Shown: positions 18,258 to 25,631 of the stretch, in pieces | Numbering within the stretch: the first letter of the stretch is position 1 | Layout of the letters: the number at the start of each line of letters is the position of its first letter | Assembly: GCA_947476215.1 (NCBI GenBank) | Contig: CANJQI010000029.1 | Span: 1 to 40,686, forward strand | DNA: 40,686 bases | Reading direction: 5' to 3' | Origin: Betaproteobacteria bacterium | GTDB lineage: Bacteria > Pseudomonadota > Gammaproteobacteria > Burkholderiales > SG8-41 | Notes under the pieces: generated by a model | Told to the model about the DNA's origin: nothing | The model's input: the letters and a program-made list of their open reading frames with translations, nothing else | The model's database searches: none | Position numbers and translations under genes: made by a program

Positions 18258-18298
18258 GATAAGTTAAAATCCATCTTTTTCGAGCGGAGCAAGATCCC

Positions 18299-19225
18299 AT
18301 GTCTATGGCTGATCGTGACGGGCATATCTGGTATGACGGCAAGCTCGTCCCTTGGCGCAGCGCAACCACCCACGTCCTGACCCATTCGCTGCATTACGGA
18401 CTGGCGGTATTTGAAGGCCTGCGCGCCTACAACACGTCGCGTGGGACCGCGATATTCCGGCTGAAGGAACACACCGAGCGCCTGTATAACTCGGCGCATA
18501 TCTACATGATGAAGATTCCGTATGACAGGGAGACCATCATGGAAGCGCACAAAGAGGTCGTGCGTGCCAACAAGCTCGAGTCATGCTACCTGCGTCCGAT
18601 CGCCTTTTATGGATCGGAGAAAATGGGCGTTTCTCCCAAGGGAGCGAGCGTGCACGTCGCCATTGCTGCCTGGCCGTGGGGTGCTTACCTCGGCGCGGAC
18701 GCGCTCGAAAAAGGCATACGCGTCAAGACTTCCTCGTTTGCGCGACATCATGTCAACGTCTCGATGTGCCGTGCCAAGTACTCGGGAACCTACGCCAATT
18801 CGATACTCGCGAATGTGGAGGCGACCGAGCACGGCTATGACGAAGGATTGTTGCTTGATGTAGACGGGTTCGTGGCCGAAGGTTCGGGAGAAAATCTGTT
18901 CATGGTCAAGAACGGCAAACTCTATGAGCCCGAATTGACCAGTTCGCTGATAGGCATCACCCGCGAATCCATCATCACCTTGGCCCAGGATCTGGGTTAC
19001 AGCGTTACGGCGAAACGCATTACCCGTGACGATCTTTACATCGCCGACGAAGCGTTTTTCACGGGTACTGCGGCGGAAGTCACGCCGATCAGGGAACTCG
19101 ACGGCCGCACCATAGGATCCGGCAAGATAGGCCCAGTCACTGCCAAGTTGCAGAAACTGTTTTTCGAATGTGTAAACGGAAAAAATGAAAAGCACGGGGA
19201 CTGGCTGACGCCGGTTGCAGCGTGA
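18299..19225 (+). CDS. ilvE: Branched-chain amino acid aminotransferase
   Basis: A 308-residue fold-type IV PLP aminotransferase of the IlvE group, which carries out the last step of Val, Leu and Ile synthesis. The N-terminal WYDGKLVPWRSA and HSLHYGLAVFEGLRAY segments are typical. The PLP lysine is Lys160 in CRAKYSGTYANS, and Glu194 in VAEGSGENLF is the cofactor-contacting acid. A TGTAAEVTPI phosphate-binding segment follows. ATG at 18299; an ATG at the third codon is possible. It sits in the glnE-ilvE-zinc finger-waaF order common in Burkholderiales. An AT-rich TTAAAAT about 30 bp upstream could be a -10 element, but no clear promoter was found. Confidence 0.95.
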   Translation: MSMADRDGHIWYDGKLVPWRSATTHVLTHSLHYGLAVFEGLRAYNTSRGTAIFRLKEHTERLYNSAHIYMMKIPYDRETIMEAHKEVVRANKLESCYLRPIAFYGSEKMGVSPKGASVHVAIAAWPWGAYLGADALEKGIRVKTSSFARHHVNVSMCRAKYSGTYANSILANVEATEHGYDEGLLLDVDGFVAEGSGENLFMVKNGKLYEPELTSSLIGITRESIITLAQDLGYSVTAKRITRDDLYIADEAFFTGTAAEVTPIRELDGRTIGSGKIGPVTAKLQKLFFECVNGKNEKHGDWLTPVAA

Positions 19226-19229
19226 TCCC

Positions 19230-19433
19230 ATGACTCAACTACAAACCGAAAACAAGCAACGGCACATCGAAGTTACAAGTGCCGATCTTCCACTGCACTG
19301 TCCGACGCCGGCCATGCTGCTGTGGAACGCCCACCCGCGTGTCTTTCTGCCTATCGAAAAAAGCGGCGCGGCGCTATGCCCTTACTGCGGCACGAAATAC
19401 ACGCTTGCAGGCGGCGCCAAGTCCGGGCATTAG
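19230..19433 (+). CDS. Small CHCC zinc-finger domain protein
   Basis: A 67-residue protein of the zf-CHCC family (PF10276 type). The predicted zinc ligands are Cys24, His35, Cys50 and Cys53, the last two in ALCPYCGTKYTL. Family members resemble the zinc-binding accessory subunit of mitochondrial complex I, but the bacterial role is unclear. The start at ATG 19230 lies four bases after the ilvE stop and omits a few in-frame upstream codons inside ilvE. The ilvE-zf-waaF arrangement is a recurrent betaproteobacterial neighbourhood. Confidence 0.9.
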   Translation: MTQLQTENKQRHIEVTSADLPLHCPTPAMLLWNAHPRVFLPIEKSGAALCPYCGTKYTLAGGAKSGH

Positions 19434-19467
19434 CCAGGCCTCATACCCCCCCTCGTCCCTCACCCTT

Positions 19468-20484
19468 ATGAGGAATATCCTCGTCATCGCCCCGTCATGG
19501 GTTGGTGACGCGGTGCTCGCGCAACCGCTGTTCAATCGACTGCATGAGCGCCATGCGGGCCTCACACTGGATGTCCTTGCGCCGCCCTGGACACAACCCT
19601 TGTACACGCGCATGCCCGAAGTTCACGACACTGTGCCGAGTCCATTTGGACACGGCGAACTTGCGATCCGCCGCCGCTTCGCGCTCGCACGCTCGCTCGC
19701 GTCGCACGCTTACGACCAGGCTATCGTACTGCCTAACTCCTTCAAGTCCGCGCTGATCCCGCGCTTCGCAGGAATACCGGTGCGCACCGGATTTGTCGGA
19801 GAAGCGCGCTGGTGTCTGCTCAATGACGCACGCAGGCTCGACAAACGCGCCCTTCCGCGTCTGGTTGATCGTTATGCGCTGCTGGCGGAGGACGATGGTA
19901 ATTCGCCGACATTGCCTCATGTTGCACCCCGGCTCAACGTGGACGACAAGGCACGCGCAACGACACTGGCACGGCTGGGAATTGCGCCGGCTCGACCGGT
20001 AGCCATACTCTGTCCGGGTGCCGAGTTCGGACCCGCCAAACGTTGGCCATCAGCTAATTTCGCCGCGCTCGCGGACACGCTCCACGCTGCGGGGTATGAC
20101 GTGTGGCTCATAGGGTCGGCCAAGGATGCCGCGGCCGGCAACGAAATTGCGGCCATTGCCAGGAACACCTGCATCAACCTTTGCGGCAAGAGTTCGCTGT
20201 CCGAGGCTATAGACCTGATTTCATGCGCAACATTGGTCGTGAGCAATGATTCCGGGCTTATGCATGTGGCTGCCGCCCTCGACAAGCCGCTGATTGCGAT
20301 TTACGGTTCTAGCAGTCCAGCCTACACGCCCCCGCTGTCCGGGCGCGCGCGCGTCGTCACGCTGGGACTGGCGTGCAGTCCGTGCTTCCAGCGCGAGTGC
20401 CCGCTGGGTCATTTCAACTGCATGAAACAACTGTCGCCGGAACAAGTATGGGCACACATCGAATTTGATAAGATTACGCGGTAA
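19468..20484 (+). CDS. waaF: ADP-heptose:LPS heptosyltransferase II
   Basis: A 338-residue GT9-family enzyme that adds the second heptose to the lipopolysaccharide inner core on the cytoplasmic face of the inner membrane. It starts with the WaaF-typical MRNILVIAPSWVGDAV, with Asp14 matching the conserved catalytic-site acid. Other landmarks are the CPGAEFGPAKRWP segment and the donor-binding SNDSGLMHVAAAL, followed by KPLIAIYGSS. The ATG at 19468 was chosen on the family N-terminus, because upstream in-frame codons run through the preceding gene. The stop overlaps the next ATG by one base. The presence of waaF implies a Gram-negative envelope with heptosylated LPS. Confidence 0.95.
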   Translation: MRNILVIAPSWVGDAVLAQPLFNRLHERHAGLTLDVLAPPWTQPLYTRMPEVHDTVPSPFGHGELAIRRRFALARSLASHAYDQAIVLPNSFKSALIPRFAGIPVRTGFVGEARWCLLNDARRLDKRALPRLVDRYALLAEDDGNSPTLPHVAPRLNVDDKARATTLARLGIAPARPVAILCPGAEFGPAKRWPSANFAALADTLHAAGYDVWLIGSAKDAAAGNEIAAIARNTCINLCGKSSLSEAIDLISCATLVVSNDSGLMHVAAALDKPLIAIYGSSSPAYTPPLSGRARVVTLGLACSPCFQRECPLGHFNCMKQLSPEQVWAHIEFDKITR

Positions 20485-20915
20485 TGGAACGCACGATCTA
20501 CACCACACCGCAGGACGCCGAAACCGCGTTTTATGCGGCGCTCGAAAAGGCGGATCTCGACGCGATGATGTCGGTCTGGGCCGATGATGAGGAAATCATT
20601 TGCGTACATCCCGGCGGCGTCAGACTGTGCGGCGTCGATCAGGTACGCGCCGCATGGCGCCAGATATTTGCGAGCGGCCAGACGCTGCGCATCCGGTTAC
20701 GGCACCATCAGGCGCTGAACGGCGTAACGCATGCAGTGCACAGCGTTTTCGAGGAAATAGCGGTTTCCGGAGCAACGCAGACGCAGAATCCGGTTATCGC
20801 CACCAATATCTACATGCGCACCGGCAACGGCTGGCGCATGGTCGTGCACCATGCATCCATCTCGCCCGCCCCCCCGGAACCGGACACCAAGCGCGCGCCA
20901 AAAACACTGCATTAA
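20484..20915 (+). CDS. NTF2-like (SnoaL/DUF4440-type) protein
   Basis: A 143-residue protein with the cone-shaped NTF2-like fold. It begins with a long helix (PQDAETAFYAALEKADLDAMMSVW), has a loop with EIICVHPGG and GVDQVRAAWRQIFASG, and ends in paired strands (NPVIATNIYMRTGNG; WRMVVHHAS). Family members include steroid isomerase-like enzymes, polyketide cyclases and non-enzymatic binding proteins. The ATG overlaps the waaF TAA by one base, so translation is coupled. The function is unknown. A related gene in the same position is seen in several betaproteobacteria as far as I recall, suggesting a conserved link that is not yet explained. Confidence 0.82.
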   Translation: MERTIYTTPQDAETAFYAALEKADLDAMMSVWADDEEIICVHPGGVRLCGVDQVRAAWRQIFASGQTLRIRLRHHQALNGVTHAVHSVFEEIAVSGATQTQNPVIATNIYMRTGNGWRMVVHHASISPAPPEPDTKRAPKTLH

Positions 20916-20924
20916 CAATCCAAT

Positions 20925-20942
20925 CGGATGTATAATTATCCG
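20925..20942 (+). promoter_or_regulatory. Candidate -10 element within a short dyad upstream of the TcuA-like gene
   Basis: A perfect TATAAT (20931-20936) lies inside the dyad CGGAT (20925-20929) and ATCCG (20938-20942). No -35 hexamer at normal spacing is clear; TTAACA at 20912 is too close. The dyad over the -10 would suit a repressor site. A transcript from here would have about a 210-base leader before the dehydrogenase ATG. The rest of the 238 bp gap holds no recognised gene. Confidence 0.35.
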
Positions 20943-21153
20943 CCTCTGCGCGGCGTTTCGGTTTCACTGTGCACAGGCTCCGGTCCCGGCGGCAGAGACT
21001 GCAGACAGGATCATGCACAGCTCTCAAACTGGAAGCCAGAGCATCCCGCGCGATCCAGCAAGAAAATCACGGAACCAGCCATGATCGGCTCCAGTATTTC
21101 GTCTGCGCTCCGGGTGGCGCGGAACGTGTATATCAGACTTGTAAAGGACAAAA

Positions 21154-22653
21154 ATGAGTACTACTGATTTTGGCAATCCGGATGTGATCGTCGTCGGCGC
21201 CGGCAACGCCGCGGCATGCGCTGCATTCGCGGCACGGGAAAACGGCGCCACGGTCATCATGCTTGAGTCGGCCCCCATAGAGGAGTGCGGCGGCAACAGC
21301 CGCTACACCGGCGGACTGATGCGGTTTGTTTTCAACAATGTTGAAGAACTTGCACAGGTCATCCCGGACCTTACCGAGGAAGAAAAAAAATTACACGATT
21401 TCGGCACCTATACTTCCGACCAGTACTTCGACGACATGGGCCGTATCACGCAGTACCGGACCGATCCGGAACTATGCGAACTGCTGATTACGCGCAGCTA
21501 CGATACCGTCGTGTGGCTGCGCAAGAAAGGCGTGCGGTTCCAGGCGAGCTTCGGACGCCAGTCGCACAAGATAGGCAACGTATATAAATTCTGGGGCGGA
21601 CTAGCCGCGGAAACCTGGGGTGGCGGTCATGGGCTCGTCGAAAACGAACACAAAGCCTGCGATCGTGAAGGCATCAAGATATTCTACGAAACACCGGTTA
21701 GCGCACTGCTGACGGACGACAGTGGCGTGGTTTGCGGCGTCAAGGCAACGCAAAAGGGAAAACCGGTGGAGATACGCGCCAAGGCCGTGGTGCTTGCGTG
21801 CGGTGGATTCGAATCGAGCGCCGAAATGCGCGCGCGTTACCTGGGACCGACCTGGGACCTCGCGAAAGTCCGCGGCACACGCTTCAATACCGGCATGGGC
21901 CTCAAAATGGCGCTGGATATCGGCGCCATGCCCTATGGCCACTGGTCGGGCTGCCACGGCGTGGGCTGGGATCTGAACGCGCCCCCGTTTGGCGACCTCA
22001 CCGTCGGTGACGCATTTCAGAAGCACAGCTATCCATGGGGCATCATGATCAATGCGCGCGGCGAGCGCTTCGTCGACGAAGGCGCAGATTTCCGCAACTA
22101 CACCTATGCCAAGTACGGCCGGGAGATACTTGCCCAGCCCAACATGTTCGCGTGGCAGGTATTCGACAGCAAGATCATTCCGGCGCTGCGCGACGAATAC
22201 CGCATCAAGCGCGTCACCAAGGTACGCGCCGATACGCTGGAGGAATTCGTCAAGAAGCTTGAGGGTGTAGACCCGGACGCCTGTCTGCGCGAGATCAAGG
22301 AATACAACAAAGCCGTGCGCAAGGACATTCCCTACAATTCAGCGATCAAGGACGGTCGCCGCACCGAAGGCCTGAAGATCAACAAGTCGAACTGGGCCAA
22401 CACCATAGACGAACCGCCATTCGAGGCGTACGGCGTGACGTGCGGTGTAACGTTCAGTTTTGGTGGCGTGAAGATCACCAACGAGGGCCAGGTCGTGAAT
22501 ACCGCCGGCAATGTGATTCCGGGGCTATACGCAGCGGGTGAAATGGTGGGCGGCATTTTCTATCACAATTACCCGGGTGGTACAGGCCTTACCTCAGGCG
22601 CAGTGTTCGGCAAGCTGGCAGGCACGGGCGCGGCGACTCACCTGAAGCACTAG
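21154..22653 (+). CDS. tcuA: FAD-dependent tricarballylate dehydrogenase-like protein (TcuA family)
   Basis: A 499-residue flavoprotein of the fumarate reductase/succinate dehydrogenase flavoprotein group, closest by motif to TcuA, which oxidises tricarballylate to cis-aconitate. The FAD-binding Rossmann motif DVIVVGAGNAAACAAFAAR spans 10-28, with the ribose-binding acid ten residues later (MLE). GGNSRYTGG follows, and ACGGFESS and the C-terminal GLYAAGEMVGGIFYHNYPGG complete the flavin site. The start ATG has AAAGGA six bases upstream. No TcuB electron-transfer partner or TcuC transporter is adjacent, so the annotation to tricarballylate is inferred from family only. The TTT binding proteins elsewhere in the window would suit a tricarboxylate theme. 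The gene is alone between its own promoter candidate and a hairpin. Confidence 0.85.
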   Translation: MSTTDFGNPDVIVVGAGNAAACAAFAARENGATVIMLESAPIEECGGNSRYTGGLMRFVFNNVEELAQVIPDLTEEEKKLHDFGTYTSDQYFDDMGRITQYRTDPELCELLITRSYDTVVWLRKKGVRFQASFGRQSHKIGNVYKFWGGLAAETWGGGHGLVENEHKACDREGIKIFYETPVSALLTDDSGVVCGVKATQKGKPVEIRAKAVVLACGGFESSAEMRARYLGPTWDLAKVRGTRFNTGMGLKMALDIGAMPYGHWSGCHGVGWDLNAPPFGDLTVGDAFQKHSYPWGIMINARGERFVDEGADFRNYTYAKYGREILAQPNMFAWQVFDSKIIPALRDEYRIKRVTKVRADTLEEFVKKLEGVDPDACLREIKEYNKAVRKDIPYNSAIKDGRRTEGLKINKSNWANTIDEPPFEAYGVTCGVTFSFGGVKITNEGQVVNTAGNVIPGLYAAGEMVGGIFYHNYPGGTGLTSGAVFGKLAGTGAATHLKH

Positions 22654-22681
22654 CTTCACCGGCCACCGAGCGCGGGATCAG

Positions 22682-22706
22682 GTGCGCGGAATAGCACTCC
22701 GCGCGC
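22682..22706 (+). terminator. Hairpin after the TcuA-like gene, possible terminator
   Basis: GCGCGGA (22684-22690) and TCCGCGC (22698-22704) form a perfect seven-pair stem with a seven-base loop, extendable by a wobble and a G-C pair. It begins 28 bp after the dehydrogenase stop. The bases after the stem are mixed (GGTCAGTCTTCG), not a clean U tract, so it may be a weak or Rho-assisted terminator. Confidence 0.35.
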
Positions 22707-22742
22707 TGGTCAGTCTTCGACTACAGCAATCAGTGGCACACG

Positions 22743-23732
22743 ATGGATACCAGGCATCCGGACTACCGTGCACCCGGATGGCTTCCGGGTGGCCATCTTC
22801 AGACCATATATCCGCCGCTGTTCGTGCCCCGGAAACTTTTCCGCTATCGCCGCGAACGCTGGGACACACCTGACGATGACTTCATAGATCTCGACTGGAC
22901 GCCGGGTCCTGAGCAAGCGGACACGCCGCTGCTCGTTCTATTTCATGGACTTGAGGGCAGCTCGCAGAGCCACTATGCAACGGCGCTGATGAGCGCCGTA
23001 TGCGAGGCGGGCTGGCGGGGTGTGGTAGTTCACTTTCGGGGCTGCAGCGGCGAAATCAACCGCCTGCGACGCGCCTACCATTCGGGTGACAGTACTGAAA
23101 TTGACTGGATACTTCAGCGTCTGAGAAGCAACAACCCGACGTCACCCATCTTTGCAACAGGCGTGTCGCTCGGTGGAAATGCGCTGCTCAAGTGGCTGGG
23201 CGAACAAGGCGCGGCGGCCAACCGTATCGTATCGGCCGCCGCCGCCATCTCGGCGCCCGTGGACCTGATGGCGGCAGGCAATGCGCTGGATGCCGGTTTA
23301 AATCTGGTCTACACACGGAATTTTCTGCGCACGATGAAGCGCAAGACACTGGCAAAAGTCGAACGCTACCCCGACTTGTGCGACCTGCGGCGACTGCGCG
23401 CCGCGCGTACCTTGCGTGAATTTGACGACGTAGTCACCGCACCTTTGCACGGCTATCGGAATACGGATGACTACTGGACGCGGGCCAGCAGCAAACCCGT
23501 ACTGCCTGGAATTGCGGTGCCTACACTGATGATAAACGCCCGAAATGACCCATTTCTGCCGGCGTGGGCATTACCGCACCCACACGAGATTTCCCATGCT
23601 GTTTGTGTCGAACTGCCCGACACTGGCGGTCACGTAGGGTTTGTGGGCGATCCCTTTCCGGGTCAAATTGACTGGCTTCCGCGACGTATCGTGAACTACT
23701 TCCGAAAGACAGGCATTTGCACAATTCCGTAA
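22743..23732 (+). CDS. YheT family alpha/beta hydrolase
   Basis: A 329-residue alpha/beta hydrolase of the YheT/UPF0017 (ABHD1/3-like) family. The N-terminal WLPGGHLQTIYPPL is a family hallmark. The oxyanion-hole segment is FHGLEGSS (67-74) and the HFRGCSGE segment follows (97-104). The nucleophile is Ser142 in GVSLGGNALLKWLG. The acid is in NARNDPFLP and the catalytic His is in TGGHVGFV. The triad is complete. The physiological substrate of bacterial YheT is not well established, though related animal proteins act on lipids. ATG at 22743 is the family start. Confidence 0.93.
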   Translation: MDTRHPDYRAPGWLPGGHLQTIYPPLFVPRKLFRYRRERWDTPDDDFIDLDWTPGPEQADTPLLVLFHGLEGSSQSHYATALMSAVCEAGWRGVVVHFRGCSGEINRLRRAYHSGDSTEIDWILQRLRSNNPTSPIFATGVSLGGNALLKWLGEQGAAANRIVSAAAAISAPVDLMAAGNALDAGLNLVYTRNFLRTMKRKTLAKVERYPDLCDLRRLRAARTLREFDDVVTAPLHGYRNTDDYWTRASSKPVLPGIAVPTLMINARNDPFLPAWALPHPHEISHAVCVELPDTGGHVGFVGDPFPGQIDWLPRRIVNYFRKTGICTIP

Positions 23733-23743
23733 TAGCCGCACGC

Positions 23744-23749
23744 TATAAT
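23744..23749 (+). promoter_or_regulatory. Candidate -10 element for the phosphohexomutase gene
   Basis: A perfect TATAAT lies 42 bases before the phosphohexomutase ATG, in the 59 bp gap after the YheT-type gene. TTGCAC at 23717-23722 resembles a -35 hexamer, but 21 bases separate the two, more than the usual 16-18. I treat it as a tentative promoter. Confidence 0.4.
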
Positions 23750-23791
23750 CGTGCCGGTGCAATGCGCACATCACCGCAATAAGAACCAAAA

Positions 23792-25168
23792 ATGACACAG
23801 CTTCCCAAGGAAATATTCAAGGCCTACGATATTCGCGGCATCGTCGACAAAACGCTGACGCCGGAAATTGTGGAAACGATAGGACATGCCATTGGATCCG
23901 AAGCACGCGCCCGCAAACAGACGGCCATCACGGTTGGATACGATGGCCGGTTGTCGGGTCCCGGACTTGCCGGCGCCTTGGCGCGTGGCATTCAGAAATC
24001 CGGCATCAATGTGATCGATATAGGCCGTGTCGCAACACCCATGGTTTATTTCGCCGCGCACCACCTGAAGACCCACTCCGGTGTCGCAGTTACCGGCAGC
24101 CACAACCCGCCGGACTACAACGGATTGAAAATGGTGCTGGGCGGGGAAACGCTGTCGGGCGATGCAATCCAGGCATTGCGCGTACGTATCGAAAATAATG
24201 ACCTGACCCACGGCGCCGGCAGTTTCACCAAACAGGATATTTCGCGCGACTATATCGAGCGCATCGTTTCGGATGTCAAACTGGCAAGACCAATGCGCGT
24301 TGCCATCGATTGCGGCAATGGCATCGCCGGCGCATTTGCCCCCGAACTCTACCGGCGCCTGGGATGCGAGGTCACCGAGCTGTTCTGCGAAGTTGACGGC
24401 TCATTTCCCAACCATCACCCGGACCCTTCGGTTCCGGAAAATCTGCGCGACTTGCAGAACAAGCTCAAGACCAGCGATGCCGAAGTAGGACTCGCATTCG
24501 ACGGCGACGGCGACCGATTGGGCCTCGTCACCAAGCGAGGCAGCATTATTTTTCCCGACCGGCAATTAATGCTATTCGCAAAGGACGTGCTGTCGCGCAA
24601 TCCGGGTGCGATGGTGATTTACGATGTGAAATCCACGCGCAGTCTCAAGCCATGGATAGAACAACACGGCGGTCGACCACTGTTATGGAAAACCGGGCAT
24701 TCCTTCATCAAGGCGAAAATGGCCGAAACCGGTGCGCTGGTCGCAGGCGAGATGAGCGGACACATATTCCTCAAGGAACGCTGGTACGGCTTTGACGATG
24801 GACTTTACGCCGGCGCGCGTATGCTGGAACTCTTGAGCCGGGAAAAGGACCTGGACGCAACATTGCACAACCTGCCCGACGCGATCAGCACGCCGGAACT
24901 GCAAATCAAGCTTAACGAAGGCGAGAACTATGCGCTTATCGACAAGTTACAGCAAACGGCACGCTTCGAAAATGCATTTGAAATCAACACGATAGATGGA
25001 CTGCGCGTGGAATACGCCGACGGCTTCGGACTTGCGCGCGCCTCCAACACGACGCCGGTCATTGTGTTACGTTTTGAAGCCGACAACGAAGCGGCGTTGA
25101 AGCGCGTGCAGGAGGACTTCCGCAGGGTATTGCTGACAGCAAGATCCGATATGCAGCTACCGTTCTGA
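23792..25168 (+). CDS. Phosphomannomutase/phosphoglucomutase (AlgC type)
   Basis: A 458-residue alpha-D-phosphohexomutase that interconverts the 1- and 6-phosphates of mannose and glucose, feeding LPS, exopolysaccharide and glycogen precursors. The start FKAYDIRG (9-16) is the AlgC/PMM-PGM signature. The phosphoserine loop TGSHNPPDYNG has catalytic Ser103. The metal loop DGDGDR is at about 237-242. The sugar-binding GEMSGHIF segment is in domain 3 and the C-terminal RASNTTPVIVLRFEA segment is the phosphate-binding domain 4. All four domains are present at the normal length. It converges with the thioesterase gene, 28 bp apart, with no clear terminator between them. Confidence 0.94.
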   Translation: MTQLPKEIFKAYDIRGIVDKTLTPEIVETIGHAIGSEARARKQTAITVGYDGRLSGPGLAGALARGIQKSGINVIDIGRVATPMVYFAAHHLKTHSGVAVTGSHNPPDYNGLKMVLGGETLSGDAIQALRVRIENNDLTHGAGSFTKQDISRDYIERIVSDVKLARPMRVAIDCGNGIAGAFAPELYRRLGCEVTELFCEVDGSFPNHHPDPSVPENLRDLQNKLKTSDAEVGLAFDGDGDRLGLVTKRGSIIFPDRQLMLFAKDVLSRNPGAMVIYDVKSTRSLKPWIEQHGGRPLLWKTGHSFIKAKMAETGALVAGEMSGHIFLKERWYGFDDGLYAGARMLELLSREKDLDATLHNLPDAISTPELQIKLNEGENYALIDKLQQTARFENAFEINTIDGLRVEYADGFGLARASNTTPVIVLRFEADNEAALKRVQEDFRRVLLTARSDMQLPF

Positions 25169-25196
25169 CGAACGCGGCCCGGGCGGGCAATCAGGA

Positions 25197-25616
25197 TCAG
25201 CGCATCAGAATCAACTGGGTACACCGAAACAGCGCAATTTTTCGCGTCGATGCTTCGTCGCTGACCACAGCGTCCCAGATATGCGTACTGCGTCCCAGAT
25301 GCACAGGCGTTGCAGTACACAATATCGTGCCTACGCGTGCCGTGCCCAGAAAGTTGGACTTCAGTTCTATGGTCGTAAATCCCTTCGCGCCTTGAGGAAG
25401 GTGCGCAAACGTACCGTATCCGCACAGCGTATCGGCCAGCGCGATCACCGACGCAGCGTGCAGATAACCATTCGCCGCCAGCAACTGCGATCGCACCGCC
25501 AACCGCCCGGTCAGCGCCAGTTCGGTGACACCCGTGATTTCGATACCTATCAACGCCGGCAGGTTGCCAGCGCTGCGCTGGTTCAAGACTTCAACGGTGA
25601 TCTCTGGTCTCAACAT
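25197..25616 (-). CDS. PaaI family hotdog thioesterase
   Basis: A 139-residue hotdog-fold protein of the PaaI/YigI type, which hydrolyses acyl-CoA or aryl-CoA thioesters. The active-site region NGYLHAASVIALADTLCGYG (49-68) corresponds to the usual HGG-containing helix start, though the HGG is here YLHAA. Asp62 is in the expected acid position. A TTIELKSNFLGTA strand is the typical central strand. The ATG at 25616 lies 15 bp after the alaS stop, so it may be the last gene of the recA-recX-alaS run. The substrate is unknown. It could clear unwanted CoA thioesters. Confidence 0.86.
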   Translation of the reverse strand: MLRPEITVEVLNQRSAGNLPALIGIEITGVTELALTGRLAVRSQLLAANGYLHAASVIALADTLCGYGTFAHLPQGAKGFTTIELKSNFLGTARVGTILCTATPVHLGRSTHIWDAVVSDEASTRKIALFRCTQLILMR

Positions 25617-25631
25617 CCTTGGATTCCAACC

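Noticed and set aside
19230-19467. Possible fusion of the zinc-finger protein with WaaF
   Set aside because: The two are in different frames and each has its own ATG and family-typical termini, so they are separate genes.
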